Virus record (IMG/VR): IMGVR_UViG_3300033151_000085
Location: 1-30,994 of that record
Source: a virus
Length of the DNA stretch: 30,994 bases
Direction: 5' to 3' (one strand)
The translations under genes and the position numbers were made by a program. Below, one piece after another: positions 6,245-13,595 of the stretch. The notes under the pieces are model-generated. The model was not told where the DNA came from and did no database searches. It saw only the letters and a list, made by a program, of their open reading frames with translations. Numbering within the stretch: position 1 is the stretch's first letter; the number at the start of each line of letters is the position of its first letter.

Positions 6245-7416
6245 AAATCCTGATGCTCTCACCGCACGGGACCATCACCGCTACACCACGACTCGGCACC
6301 ACCGACACCGGGGGCCAGGTGGCGTTCGTGTTGGGCCTGGCGCGCGCCCTGGCCGACCGTGGCCACCAGGTAACGGTCGCGAACCGCACCGGGGGCGCTA
6401 CCAGCTTCACCAGCCTCGGCGAAGGCGTCGAATTGATGCGTGTCGGCTGCGGGCCAGAGGGCTTCGTACCGAAGGAAGAAATAGCTCCCATTCTGGGAGA
6501 CTTCGTAGACGGCCTCCCGGCAGGATTCGACGTGGTGGTGGGCCACTACTGGGACGGGATGGCAGCTGCGCAACGCTACGCCCTGCAGGCCGACATTCCG
6601 ATGGTGGCGATGCCGCACAGCCTCGGCAAGTGGAAGGCGGAGGCTATGGGCCAAGAGCTTCACCAGGTGCGCCACACCGCCGAAATGGCGTCCATGGCGC
6701 GGGCGGCGCAGGTGGTCGCAACGTCACCGCTGCAGGCACAGGTCATCGAACGTATCTACGGGTCGGGGAGCGTGGTGGTGCCCCCTGGCATAGACGCCGA
6801 CTTCCTGGCCAACAAAGAGGACGCCTACGACAATTGGGGCCGGTCGTCGGTGCTGGCCGTGGGCCGGGCCGCAGCGAACAAGAATTACGTCGGCCTGGTA
6901 GACGCTATTTCGCTCGTTCGGGTGCGGGTGCCAGACGTGCAGCTGCGGCTCGTAATGGGCGGCGACGAGGACGCCGAAACGCTGGTAATGGACCGGGCAA
7001 TGGAGCTAGGTGTAACCGACGCCGTATTCGTCTACCCCCGCCTACCCCGAGCCGACCTGCTCCGCGCGTACAGGAGCGCAGCGGTGTTCGCCCTGCCGTC
7101 GCTGTACGAACCATTCGGCATGACGGCAGTCGAGGCGATGGGCGCTGGCACGGTGGCGCTGGTGCCCACCGATGGCGGGCTGGCGTCGATGCTCCCGAAC
7201 GCTGTGCACAGTCTGTCGAACACCGCCTACCTCGCCGCTGCCACAGCGAACCCTCGGGTGCCTTCACAGGTGACGGGGGCGCTGCAGCTACTGCTCACGA
7301 ACCGGCAGCTGGCAGGGCAGGTCGCAGACGCCGGGCAGTCGTGGGCCAGGGCGAACACCGCCTGGCCGCTGGTCGCTATCAAGTGGGAGAAGCACCTGCA
7401 GCGGGTCACGGCATGA
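6241..7416 (+). CDS. GT4-family retaining glycosyltransferase
   Basis: A 391-residue GT-B fold glycosyltransferase. DTGGQVAF near residue 22 is the N-terminal glycine loop, as in sucrose-phosphate-synthase-like GT4 enzymes. Then come MPHSLGKWK (about 122-130), VVPPGID before the C-terminal domain, and LPSLYEPFGMTAVEAMGAG with the EX7E pair Glu290 and Glu298 that binds the nucleotide sugar. There is no signal peptide or membrane segment. It overlaps folE by ATGA and so belongs to the modification operon. Substrate is unknown. Candidates are the modified base in phage DNA, a virion protein, or a host surface glycan. GT4 enzymes often work on lipid or sugar acceptors, so the DNA-base idea is inference only. 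Confidence 0.88.
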   Translation: MKILMLSPHGTITATPRLGTTDTGGQVAFVLGLARALADRGHQVTVANRTGGATSFTSLGEGVELMRVGCGPEGFVPKEEIAPILGDFVDGLPAGFDVVVGHYWDGMAAAQRYALQADIPMVAMPHSLGKWKAEAMGQELHQVRHTAEMASMARAAQVVATSPLQAQVIERIYGSGSVVVPPGIDADFLANKEDAYDNWGRSSVLAVGRAAANKNYVGLVDAISLVRVRVPDVQLRLVMGGDEDAETLVMDRAMELGVTDAVFVYPRLPRADLLRAYRSAAVFALPSLYEPFGMTAVEAMGAGTVALVPTDGGLASMLPNAVHSLSNTAYLAAATANPRVPSQVTGALQLLLTNRQLAGQVADAGQSWARANTAWPLVAIKWEKHLQRVTA

Positions 7417-7775
7417 CGCCCCCCCCTGCCACCTACGGCGACGACCGGTGGGAGAACCGGCGCGACCTGCGGGCGGCGCTGTGGGAGATTGCAGGGGGCA
7501 GGTGCGAGCACCCCGTCGACCTGGGGCTGCTCGGCAACCGACCCGAACGGTGCCCTGCCGTCGCTGCAGAGATGGCGCACATCGTGCCTCGGGGCATGGG
7601 ACACACCGGGTACCGAGACACCCTCAACAACGTCATGGCCGCCTGCCCCCTCCATGCCCGCACCACCGACGACCGCAGCCACCCCGCATGGTCTGCGGTG
7701 CCACCCCCTCACGACCGCCTGGCCCTGGCCGAGTGGGTCAAGGAGCAACGGCTGGCGCAGGGGTGGGCGCTGTAG
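7413..7775 (+). CDS. HNH-type endonuclese-like protein, last gene of the operon (120 aa)
   Basis: A small zinc and HNH-like nuclease. Cys31 and Cys47 (GGRCEHP, PERCPAV) and Cys78 and His81 (ACPLHAR) can form the structural zinc knuckle. The HNH core is EMAHIVPR (His56), DTLNNVM (Asn72/73) and CPLHA (His81). It resembles the small HNH proteins that replace part of the core with an AHI motif. The start ATG overlaps the glycosyltransferase stop (ATGA). It could be a free-standing homing nuclease, but firm integration into the operon suggests a phage function such as cutting unmodified DNA. Confidence 0.72.
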   Translation: MTPPPATYGDDRWENRRDLRAALWEIAGGRCEHPVDLGLLGNRPERCPAVAAEMAHIVPRGMGHTGYRDTLNNVMAACPLHARTTDDRSHPAWSAVPPPHDRLALAEWVKEQRLAQGWAL

Positions 7776-7782
7776 AACAGAC

Positions 7783-7861
7783 CCCCCCATTCACAGACCC
7801 CCCCCGCCTCTACCACCCCCCTGCTTCCCCCCACCCTGCCGGGCCGTCCCCCCATTCACAG
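7783..7861. repeat. 14-bp direct repeat CCCCCCATTCACAG, two copies 65 bp apart
   Basis: Exact copies lie at 7783-7796 and 7848-7861, separated by C-rich sequence. The core CCCCCCAT also appears near 7971 and in the 15-bp repeats closer to terS, so one protein might recognise all of them. Confidence 0.6.
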
Positions 7862-8054
7862 CCCCCCTCCCTGCATTCGCTTCCATAGGAGCACCACCCC
7901 CCCGGCCCCCGCCACCACCTACACCGTCAAACGAGCATGAACACGACAGGTACAGCCCCCACAACACAATCCCCCCATACGCTGCACAGCACTCCACAAC
8001 CCGTGCCCTGTAGGACTACGGTGCCAGACGTGGCCACCACCTACAACGGGCGGG

Positions 8055-8071
8055 GTGGGGTACCCCCCCAC
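8055..8071. other. Small hairpin GTGGGG / CCCCAC
   Basis: GTGGGG (8055-8060) pairs with CCCCAC (8066-8071) around a 5-base loop, with a GGTACC palindrome at its centre. There is no T-run. It may mark the end of the left transcript or belong to a packaging structure. Confidence 0.35.
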
Positions 8072-8155
8072 AGTGAGCCGAACACACCGTCTTGGCTAAG
8101 GCCGAACACGCGCCCGCAGGTTTCACAAGTTTCTGACTATGGGCAGGGGATTCAG

Positions 8156-8191
8156 ATTCCCCCCATTGGACGTCGTATTCCCCCCATTGGA
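8156..8191. repeat. 15-bp direct repeat ATTCCCCCCATTGGA with 21-bp period
   Basis: Exact copies at 8156-8170 and 8177-8191. The 21-base period is two turns of B-DNA, so both copies face the same side of the helix, as expected of paired protein-binding sites (operator or terminase recognition). They end about 100 bases before the terS start. Confidence 0.7.
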
Positions 8192-8215
8192 TTCCCGAGT
8201 CCCGCCATCGACTCC

Positions 8216-8231
8216 GGCGCCTGGCGGCGCC
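8216..8231. other. GGCGCC-TGGC-GGCGCC hairpin before terS
   Basis: Two GGCGCC hexamers (8216-8221 and 8226-8231) flank a TGGC loop; each is itself palindromic. It is a short, very stable stem in the terS leader, of unknown role. Confidence 0.4.
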
Positions 8232-8288
8232 TGCCCCCTAAGATGACCCGGCCCGCCATCCGGCGACCGGAGAAGGAGGCGACCTCTT

Positions 8289-8795
8289 ATGGGCAAGCGT
8301 GGACCGAAGCCGAAGCCAACCGAAGCGAAGCGCCGTGCTGGGAATCCCGGCAAGCGTGCACTCCCCGAGCAGGCCGCCGTGGTGCAGCTGGCACCGCCGC
8401 CCGGCCCCCCTGCACCGACCCGACCTCTTGGCCCTGCCGGGCAGCTGGCATGGGACCGCGCGTGGCAGGCCGCCCGCGCGTGGCTGGCCGAATCCGACGA
8501 GCTACATCTGCTCGCCTACTGCGAGGCGGTGGACGACTACGCCATCCTTCGTCAAGAGGCGCTGCGGGCTGTGGCTCCTGCGGATGCGGAGCAACCTGTG
8601 GGGCTGTGGCGAACCAGGAAGCAGGTGCTCGACGTGCGAGAGCAGATGCGCCGGTACGCCTCGGACCTGGGTCTTACATCGGCGGCACGGTCTGAGCTGG
8701 GGGTGGCAGAAGTGAAGGTGGCCGAAGGGCTGGCGACACTCATGCAACGGGGCGACCCGAAGGGGTACGCCCGCACCATCATCATCGAAGAATGA
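8289..8795 (+). CDS. terS: Terminase small subunit (P27 family)
   Basis: A 168-residue protein that recognises phage DNA and starts packaging. The N-terminus (MGKRGPKPKPTEAKRRAGN) is the hallmark of P27-type small terminases, followed by a Pro-rich linker, a long helical core (residues 55-120) and LGLTSAARSELG, a conserved P27 segment near the C-terminus. The ATG at 8289 has an excellent ribosome site, AAGGAGG at 8273-8279, nine bases upstream. It is the first gene of the structural operon, and its stop overlaps the terL start (ATGA). The repeats just upstream are plausible targets for it. Confidence 0.9.
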   Translation: MGKRGPKPKPTEAKRRAGNPGKRALPEQAAVVQLAPPPGPPAPTRPLGPAGQLAWDRAWQAARAWLAESDELHLLAYCEAVDDYAILRQEALRAVAPADAEQPVGLWRTRKQVLDVREQMRRYASDLGLTSAARSELGVAEVKVAEGLATLMQRGDPKGYARTIIIEE

Positions 8796-10357
8796 CCGCC
8801 GCGCCGCAGCTGCTCTGGACGCCGCCCCGCTACCGCTCGTCGCCGCTGTTCCCCACCACCCGAGGCCCCGAAGTTGTGGGGTGGGTTGAAGACCACTTCC
8901 AAGTCTTGAAGGGGCCGCAGGCGGGCCAGCCGATGCGGTGGCTGGCGTGGGAACGCTACGTCGCTGAGGGCCTGTACGAGCTACGTCCGAGCGGGATGCA
9001 CCGCTACCGGGAGGGCCTGGTGGGGGTGGGCCGCCAGAACGGCAAGAGCATCATCGGTTCGGGTGTGGCGCTGGAAGCGCTGTACCGGGGGCCGGTCGGC
9101 AGCGAGGTCTACAGCTGTGCAGGCGACCGGCAACAGGGCCGCATCGTTTTCAACGAAGCACGGAAGCAGGTTGAGGGGAATCCGCAGCTGGCCCGCTACG
9201 CGAAGGTGTACCGGGACGCCATCGAAATTCCAGACAAGGGCAGCGTCTACCGGGTGCTGTCGTCTGACGCCACGTTGCAACAGGGCCTGTCGCCGTACTT
9301 CGTCGTATTCGACGAAGTTCACGTGCAGCGCGACGCCGAGTTGTGGGACGCCATGAGGTACGGGATGGCCGCCCGGCCCGACGCCATTCTGCTCGGCATC
9401 ACCACCGCTGGCGACCATGAGGATTCGCTGTGCGGCAAGCTGTACGAATACGGGCATTCGCTGTGCGGCAAGCTGTACGAATACGGGCTGCGCCTGTCGG
9501 GCGGCGAGCTAGACGACGACACGTTCTTCTTCGCCTGGTGGGAGCCGCAGGACGTGGACGACGCCAACGGGAAGCCGGGCCTGTGCGACGTGTTCGACCG
9601 GGCCGCGTGGGAGCAGGCGAACCCGGCGCTGGTCGAGGGGGTGCTGTCGTACGACGAGCTAGAGAGCGCAGCGTTGAAATCGTCGCCTGGCAGCTTCCGC
9701 CGCTACCGCCTGAATCAGTGGGTCGGGCACGGTGGCGAACGGTGGATGGATATGGGCGCCTGGGACCAGGCCGAGGTAGACGAGGCGCCTGCGGTGCGCC
9801 GGGGCAAGATGCCGGTGGTGCTCGCCTTCGACGGCTCGGTAGACGACGACGCCACCGCCCTGTCGGTTGTCCGTTGCGACCTGCCCGACCCGTTGCTCAT
9901 CAAGACGTACCTGTGGGAGAGGCAGCCCGAGGACGGCGACGACTGGCAGGTGGACCGGGCCGGTGTCGATGCCGCCGTCGAAGAGTGCTTCGCCGAATAT
10001 CGGGTGCTGGCGATGGGCTGCGACCCCGCCTACTGGCGGTCTGAAATCCAAGGATGGCAAGACCGGTTCGGCGGGCGCAAGGTGCTGGAATGGCCAGTCA
10101 CCGACGCCCGTATGGGACCCGCCGTTACGGAGGTTTACAAGAGGGTGAAGGAAGGTTCGTTCCAGCACCTGCCCGACCCGGCTGTGCGGCGGCACGTCCG
10201 CAACGCTACGACGAAAGTGGTGCGCGGCGGGCACGTCACCATCCGCAAGCAGACGCCGAAATCGGAGCACAAGATTGACGCCGCCGTGACGGTGTGCATC
10301 GGGGTGGACCTGTGGACGCGGTACGCTAAGAAGAAGTCAACCCTGGTGACCATGTGA
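8792..10357 (+). CDS. terL: Terminase large subunit, with an internal 11-residue tandem duplication
   Basis: A 521-residue packaging motor with two domains. The ATPase has GVGRQNGKS (Walker A, residues 78-86) and FVVFDEVH (Walker B and catalytic Glu, 170-177), then TTAG (204-207) as the coupling motif. The nuclease domain has acidic residues in LAFDGS (Asp347) and KIDAAV (Asp496), consistent with an RNase H-like active site. Residues about 212-233 contain SLCGKLYEYGH immediately followed by a second SLCGKLYEYG, coded by a perfect 33-base tandem repeat. The duplication keeps frame and falls at the end of the ATPase domain. The ATG overlaps terS by four bases and its stop overlaps the HNH GTG start. 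Confidence 0.93.
   Translation: MTAAPQLLWTPPRYRSSPLFPTTRGPEVVGWVEDHFQVLKGPQAGQPMRWLAWERYVAEGLYELRPSGMHRYREGLVGVGRQNGKSIIGSGVALEALYRGPVGSEVYSCAGDRQQGRIVFNEARKQVEGNPQLARYAKVYRDAIEIPDKGSVYRVLSSDATLQQGLSPYFVVFDEVHVQRDAELWDAMRYGMAARPDAILLGITTAGDHEDSLCGKLYEYGHSLCGKLYEYGLRLSGGELDDDTFFFAWWEPQDVDDANGKPGLCDVFDRAAWEQANPALVEGVLSYDELESAALKSSPGSFRRYRLNQWVGHGGERWMDMGAWDQAEVDEAPAVRRGKMPVVLAFDGSVDDDATALSVVRCDLPDPLLIKTYLWERQPEDGDDWQVDRAGVDAAVEECFAEYRVLAMGCDPAYWRSEIQGWQDRFGGRKVLEWPVTDARMGPAVTEVYKRVKEGSFQHLPDPAVRRHVRNATTKVVRGGHVTIRKQTPKSEHKIDAAVTVCIGVDLWTRYAKKKSTLVTM
9423..9488 (+). repeat. Perfect 33-bp tandem duplication inside terL
   Basis: Two identical 33-base units, 9423-9455 and 9456-9488, each 11 codons long. 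There is no divergence between copies, even at silent positions, so the event is very recent or an assembly error. Confidence 0.95.
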
Positions 10358-10683
10358 AACCGTGCATCGAACCGGGCTGCCCGGCGCTCGTCGGCAAGGG
10401 CGAGAGCCGCTGCACCCTGCACCAGCCCGAACCGTGGCAGGGCCGCGCGACGTTCGAAGAGCGGTACGGCATCAGCAGAAATCAGTGGACGAAGATTCGT
10501 CGCCGAGCGATTCGGCGGGACGGCGGCAGGTGCGCTCAATGCGGCGCTACCGGGCCGCTACAGGTGGACCACATCACGCCGGTATCGAAGGGCGGGGGCC
10601 ACGAGCTCTCAAACTTGCAGACGCTGTGCGGGGTGTGCCACGACGCAAAGACGGCGACCGACCGGAAGGCACAAGATGGCTGA
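10354..10683 (+). CDS. HNH endonuclease following the large terminase
   Basis: A 109-residue HNH nuclease of the kind found beside terminases in many cos- and head-full-packaging phages, where it assists TerL cleavage. N-terminal CIEPGCPALV and CTLHQP form one zinc knuckle. The core has CAQCG (about 54-58), LQVDHITPVSKGG with His72, HELSNLQTLC with the central Asn, and CGVCHDAK with the final His. It starts at GTG 10354, which overlaps the terL stop (GTGA), and ends eight bases into the portal gene. The tight fit between terL and portal supports a packaging role over a selfish homing gene. Confidence 0.88.
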   Translation: MKPCIEPGCPALVGKGESRCTLHQPEPWQGRATFEERYGISRNQWTKIRRRAIRRDGGRCAQCGATGPLQVDHITPVSKGGGHELSNLQTLCGVCHDAKTATDRKAQDG

Positions 10684-12145
10684 CAACACTCCCGCACCGG
10701 GTACTCCCGAATGGTACCGAGACGCCCTGCTCAAAGACCTGAACGCCCGCTCCGAGAGTACGGCCCTGTACGACGAGTACTACGAAGGGGAGCAGCGCCT
10801 GGCGTTCGCAACGTCGAAGTTCCGCAAGGCGTTCGGTGACCTGTTCAAGGAGTTCGCCGACAACTGGTGCGACCTGGTGGTGGATGCCGTAGACGAACGC
10901 CTCGACGTTGAGGGCTTCCGTTTCGGCGAAGGCGACGACCGGGCCACCGCCGACAAGGGCGCGTGGAACATCTGGCAGCGGAACCAGATGGACGCCTTCT
11001 CTCAGCAGGGCCATCTCGAGAGTCTCATCTACGGACAGGCGTCGGTGCTGGTGTGGGTCGGCTCCGACGACAAGGCCGTTATCACGGTGGAGCATCCGAC
11101 GCAGATGATTGTCTGGACCGACCCCGGCAATCCGACGAAGCGGGTAGCGGCGTTGAAGGCGTGGGACGACGGCTCGGATACGTTGGCGACGCTGTACCTG
11201 CCGCACGGCATTTTCAAGTGGGAGCGCAAGGCGACGACCACTTCGGGCAAGGCGACACCGTGGGCGCAGCGTGTCGTGTCGGGCGAGGACTGGCCGTTGA
11301 AGAATCCGCTGGGAGTGGTGCCCGTGGTGCCCCTTGCGAACCGGCCCCGGCTCTTGCGTTCCGGCGTCTCCGAAATCAAGAAGGTTGTGCCCGTGCAGGA
11401 CGCCGTGAACAAGCTGGTGGCCGACATGATGGTGGCGTCTGAGTACCAGGCGTTCCGGCAGCGGTGGGCGACCGGGTTGGAGTTGCCGACGCTGTTCGAC
11501 GAGGACGGCGAACCGCTGCCCGAAGAGAAGCAGATGGCGCAGGTGTGGCAGCACGCCATCGACCGGCTGTGGACTTCGGAGGACACCGACACGAAGTTCG
11601 GCGAGTTCTCCGCAACGGACCTGGCGCCGTTCACCATCGGCATCGAAATGCTGGTGCAGCACATCGCTTCTCAGACCCGCACGCCGCCGCACTACTTCTA
11701 CCTGTCGGGCCAGTTCCCTTCGGGCGAATCCATCAAGTCTGCAGAGACGGGCCTGGTGGCGAAGGTGCTGCGCAAGGAACGGTTCTTCGGTGAGGCGTGG
11801 GAGGAAGTCGTGCGCCTGGCGTTCGCCGTCGAAGGCGACAAGGGCAAGGCCGCCGACTACCGGGCCGAAACCATCTGGGCCGACGCCGAATCCCGCACCG
11901 AATCCGAGCACGTCGATGCCACCGTGAAGAAGCAGACGTTGGGCGTTCCGGTGGCGCAGCTGTGGGAGGACCTCGGCTACAGCCAGACGCAGATTGACCG
12001 CTTTCGTGGGATGCTCCAAGCGGAGCAGGCCGACCAGACGGGCCTGGCGCTGGCGCTGGCGAACGCCTTGGATGGCGCCCCCGTGGCAGCTGCACAGAGT
12101 GGCGAAATTGGCTCCGCCGGCGCCACTCAGAGTGGTGGAGTGTAG
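10676..12145 (+). CDS. Portal protein (SPP1 gp6-like)
   Basis: A 489-residue portal, forming the dodecameric ring for DNA entry and tail attachment. The N-terminus (PEWYRDALLKDLNAR... LYDEYYEGEQRL) and the segment FADNWCDLVVDAVDERL are typical of SPP1 gp6-like portals. The middle has VEHPTQMIVWTDP and the stem-region PLANRPRLLRSGVSEIKKV. A TRTPPHYFYLSGQFPSGESI segment (about 332-351) is highly conserved in actinophage portals. The C-terminus is a coiled, Ala/Gln-rich tail. No frameshift or truncation is seen. It starts within the HNH gene (8-base overlap) and is followed directly by the MuF-like gene. Confidence 0.92.
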   Translation: MADNTPAPGTPEWYRDALLKDLNARSESTALYDEYYEGEQRLAFATSKFRKAFGDLFKEFADNWCDLVVDAVDERLDVEGFRFGEGDDRATADKGAWNIWQRNQMDAFSQQGHLESLIYGQASVLVWVGSDDKAVITVEHPTQMIVWTDPGNPTKRVAALKAWDDGSDTLATLYLPHGIFKWERKATTTSGKATPWAQRVVSGEDWPLKNPLGVVPVVPLANRPRLLRSGVSEIKKVVPVQDAVNKLVADMMVASEYQAFRQRWATGLELPTLFDEDGEPLPEEKQMAQVWQHAIDRLWTSEDTDTKFGEFSATDLAPFTIGIEMLVQHIASQTRTPPHYFYLSGQFPSGESIKSAETGLVAKVLRKERFFGEAWEEVVRLAFAVEGDKGKAADYRAETIWADAESRTESEHVDATVKKQTLGVPVAQLWEDLGYSQTQIDRFRGMLQAEQADQTGLALALANALDGAPVAAAQSGEIGSAGATQSGGV

Positions 12146-12976
12146 GTGGCTCTTAGCCTCGCTTCGCGGGCCGTGACCGGCGCCTACCGCGACGAGTTGA
12201 TGGCCATTCGCAACGCCACTACGGCGTCGGCTGCGCGCCTGTGGGCGGGGGTGGACCCCACCGACATTGACGCTTCGCTGGTGGCGCCGCTGGCCGCCAT
12301 CGACGCTCTGCTGTCGGCGGCGCAGACCCGTGCGGTGGTGCTGGCCGACCTGTACCTGCAGACGTACATGACGGTGGAGTTGGGGCAGGTGGTGGAGCCA
12401 TACGGGCTGGACCCGAGCGTGTACGCCGGGCACACCCGCGACGGGCGCCGCACCAGCGACGTACTCGCCCTGGCGTCGGTGTCGATGAAGCTGGCGATGG
12501 CGGCGGGTGTGTCGCTGGCGGCGGTGTCTGCCGCTGGCCTGGCCCGCACCGCCCGCACCGTCCGCACCGAATCGGTGGACGCTGCCCGCACCGCACAGCA
12601 GACCGCCATGAACGGCGACGACCGTATCGACGGGTCGCAACGGGCCACCAGCGGAGAGCCGTGCGCGGCGTGTCTGGCAGCTGCCGGGCAGCACATCGCA
12701 GACGGCGAAGAGGCGTGGCCGATTCACGGCGCCTGTCAATGCACAGCCGAGCCGGTCACAGCGGGCCACCGTAGCCTGTTCGGCCCTGCAACGGGAGCGG
12801 CGCTGGTGGCCGCTATGGGCGCCGCAACGGCTGCCAGGGTGTACGGAGAGCCGACAGCCGAATACGTTGAAGCTGGCGGCGACCTGCAGGCCCTGGTGGT
12901 AGTCGAGCCGTCGCATCAGTGGGGCGATGTTCTTTTCGCGGCGCCTGCGTCTAGCATCCCCACGTTGACCGACTAG
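12146..12976 (+). CDS. MuF-like minor head (capsid maturation) protein
   Basis: A 276-residue protein starting at a GTG that immediately follows the portal stop (TAG then GTG), with GGTGGAG just upstream. The first 170 residues are helical and Ala-rich. Residues about 170-205 have the Mu gpF-type metal motif: CAACLAAAGQ, EEAWPIHGACQC, with Cys-X2-Cys, His and Cys-X-Cys. Such proteins are ejected or internal head proteins encoded beside the portal. No toxin domain is fused at the C-terminus, which instead ends in a low-complexity Ala-rich stretch and a short tail. Confidence 0.82.
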   Translation: MALSLASRAVTGAYRDELMAIRNATTASAARLWAGVDPTDIDASLVAPLAAIDALLSAAQTRAVVLADLYLQTYMTVELGQVVEPYGLDPSVYAGHTRDGRRTSDVLALASVSMKLAMAAGVSLAAVSAAGLARTARTVRTESVDAARTAQQTAMNGDDRIDGSQRATSGEPCAACLAAAGQHIADGEEAWPIHGACQCTAEPVTAGHRSLFGPATGAALVAAMGAATAARVYGEPTAEYVEAGGDLQALVVVEPSHQWGDVLFAAPASSIPTLTD

Positions 12977-12988
12977 CAGGAGGGCGCG

Positions 12989-13582
12989 ATGCCACCTACA
13001 CCCGAAGAAGCCGCAGCGGCGCAGGCCGCCGCCGAAGCCGAAGCGACCGCAGCTGCAGAGGCAGCCGAAGCGGCGCTCGGAGAGGCAGGCAAGAAAGCGC
13101 TGCAGGCAGAGCGCACAGCGAAGCGCGACGCGGAGCGCCGGGCCAAGACCGCCGAGGCTGCGCAGGCCGCCGCCGAAGCGGCACTCGCCGCCGCCGCCGC
13201 CGAGTCTCAGACCGACAGCGAGAAGGCGCTGGCCGAAGCTGCCACCGCCGCCGCCGACAAGGCCACCGCCGAAACGACCGCCGTGTTCTCACGCCGCATC
13301 TTGGAGTCGGAAGTGCTGGCGTCGGCAGCTGGCCGTCTGGCCAATCCGGCCGACGCCGTGGCGCTGCTCAACCTCGACCAGTTCGACGTTGACGCCACCC
13401 CCGACGAGTTGCGCGCTACTCTGAAAACTGCGATGGACGCACTACTCACTGAACGCCCGTACCTGCGGGCCGACAAGGTTGAAGGCGAGGGAGACGGCGG
13501 CGCGAAGCCGAAGCCCCCCACCGACGACAACATCACCCCTACTCAGCGACTGCGCAGGGCCTACACCACCCCCCCGAAATAG
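12989..13582 (+). CDS. Scaffolding protein
   Basis: A 197-residue, extremely Ala/Glu-rich protein. Residues 5-110 are predicted coiled coil (repeats of AAAEAEA type and ALQAERTAKRDAERRAKTAE). The C-terminal third contains a conserved-looking helical unit (FSRRILESEVLASAAGRL, PADAVALLNLDQFDVD) and ends in a basic stretch (TPTQRLRRAY). This layout and its place directly before the capsid gene match phage scaffolds that guide procapsid assembly. The ribosome site is AGGAGGG before ATG 12989. Confidence 0.85.
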   Translation: MPPTPEEAAAAQAAAEAEATAAAEAAEAALGEAGKKALQAERTAKRDAERRAKTAEAAQAAAEAALAAAAAESQTDSEKALAEAATAAADKATAETTAVFSRRILESEVLASAAGRLANPADAVALLNLDQFDVDATPDELRATLKTAMDALLTERPYLRADKVEGEGDGGAKPKPPTDDNITPTQRLRRAYTTPPK

Positions 13583-13595
13583 GAGGCCCTAACTC

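Larger units (their letters stand above)
7776..8288. other. C-rich non-coding region upstream of the terminase genes
   Basis: About 510 bases without a convincing gene. The left half is strongly pyrimidine-biased on the top strand with many runs of five to seven C. It contains two pairs of direct repeats and two small hairpins, listed separately. The only long frame (7937-8695) has no good ribosome site and fully overlaps TerS. No clear -35/-10 promoter pair was found, though a late promoter is expected here. Position just before terS is that of pac or cos sites in many phages. Confidence 0.6.

Noticed and set aside
8112-8145. A sigma-70-type promoter around TTTCAC and GACTAT
   Set aside because: The spacing between the two hexamers is far too short and neither matches well.
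7937-8695. 252-codon plus-strand frame across the non-coding region and terS
   Set aside because: No proper ribosome site, low-complexity Pro/Thr-rich translation, and it overlaps most of terS, whose start and motifs are convincing.
10574-12916. 780-codon minus-strand frame opposite HNH, portal and MuF
   Set aside because: It is the mirror of high-GC coding sequence; translation is Arg/His/Val-rich without domains, and the plus-strand genes are well supported.
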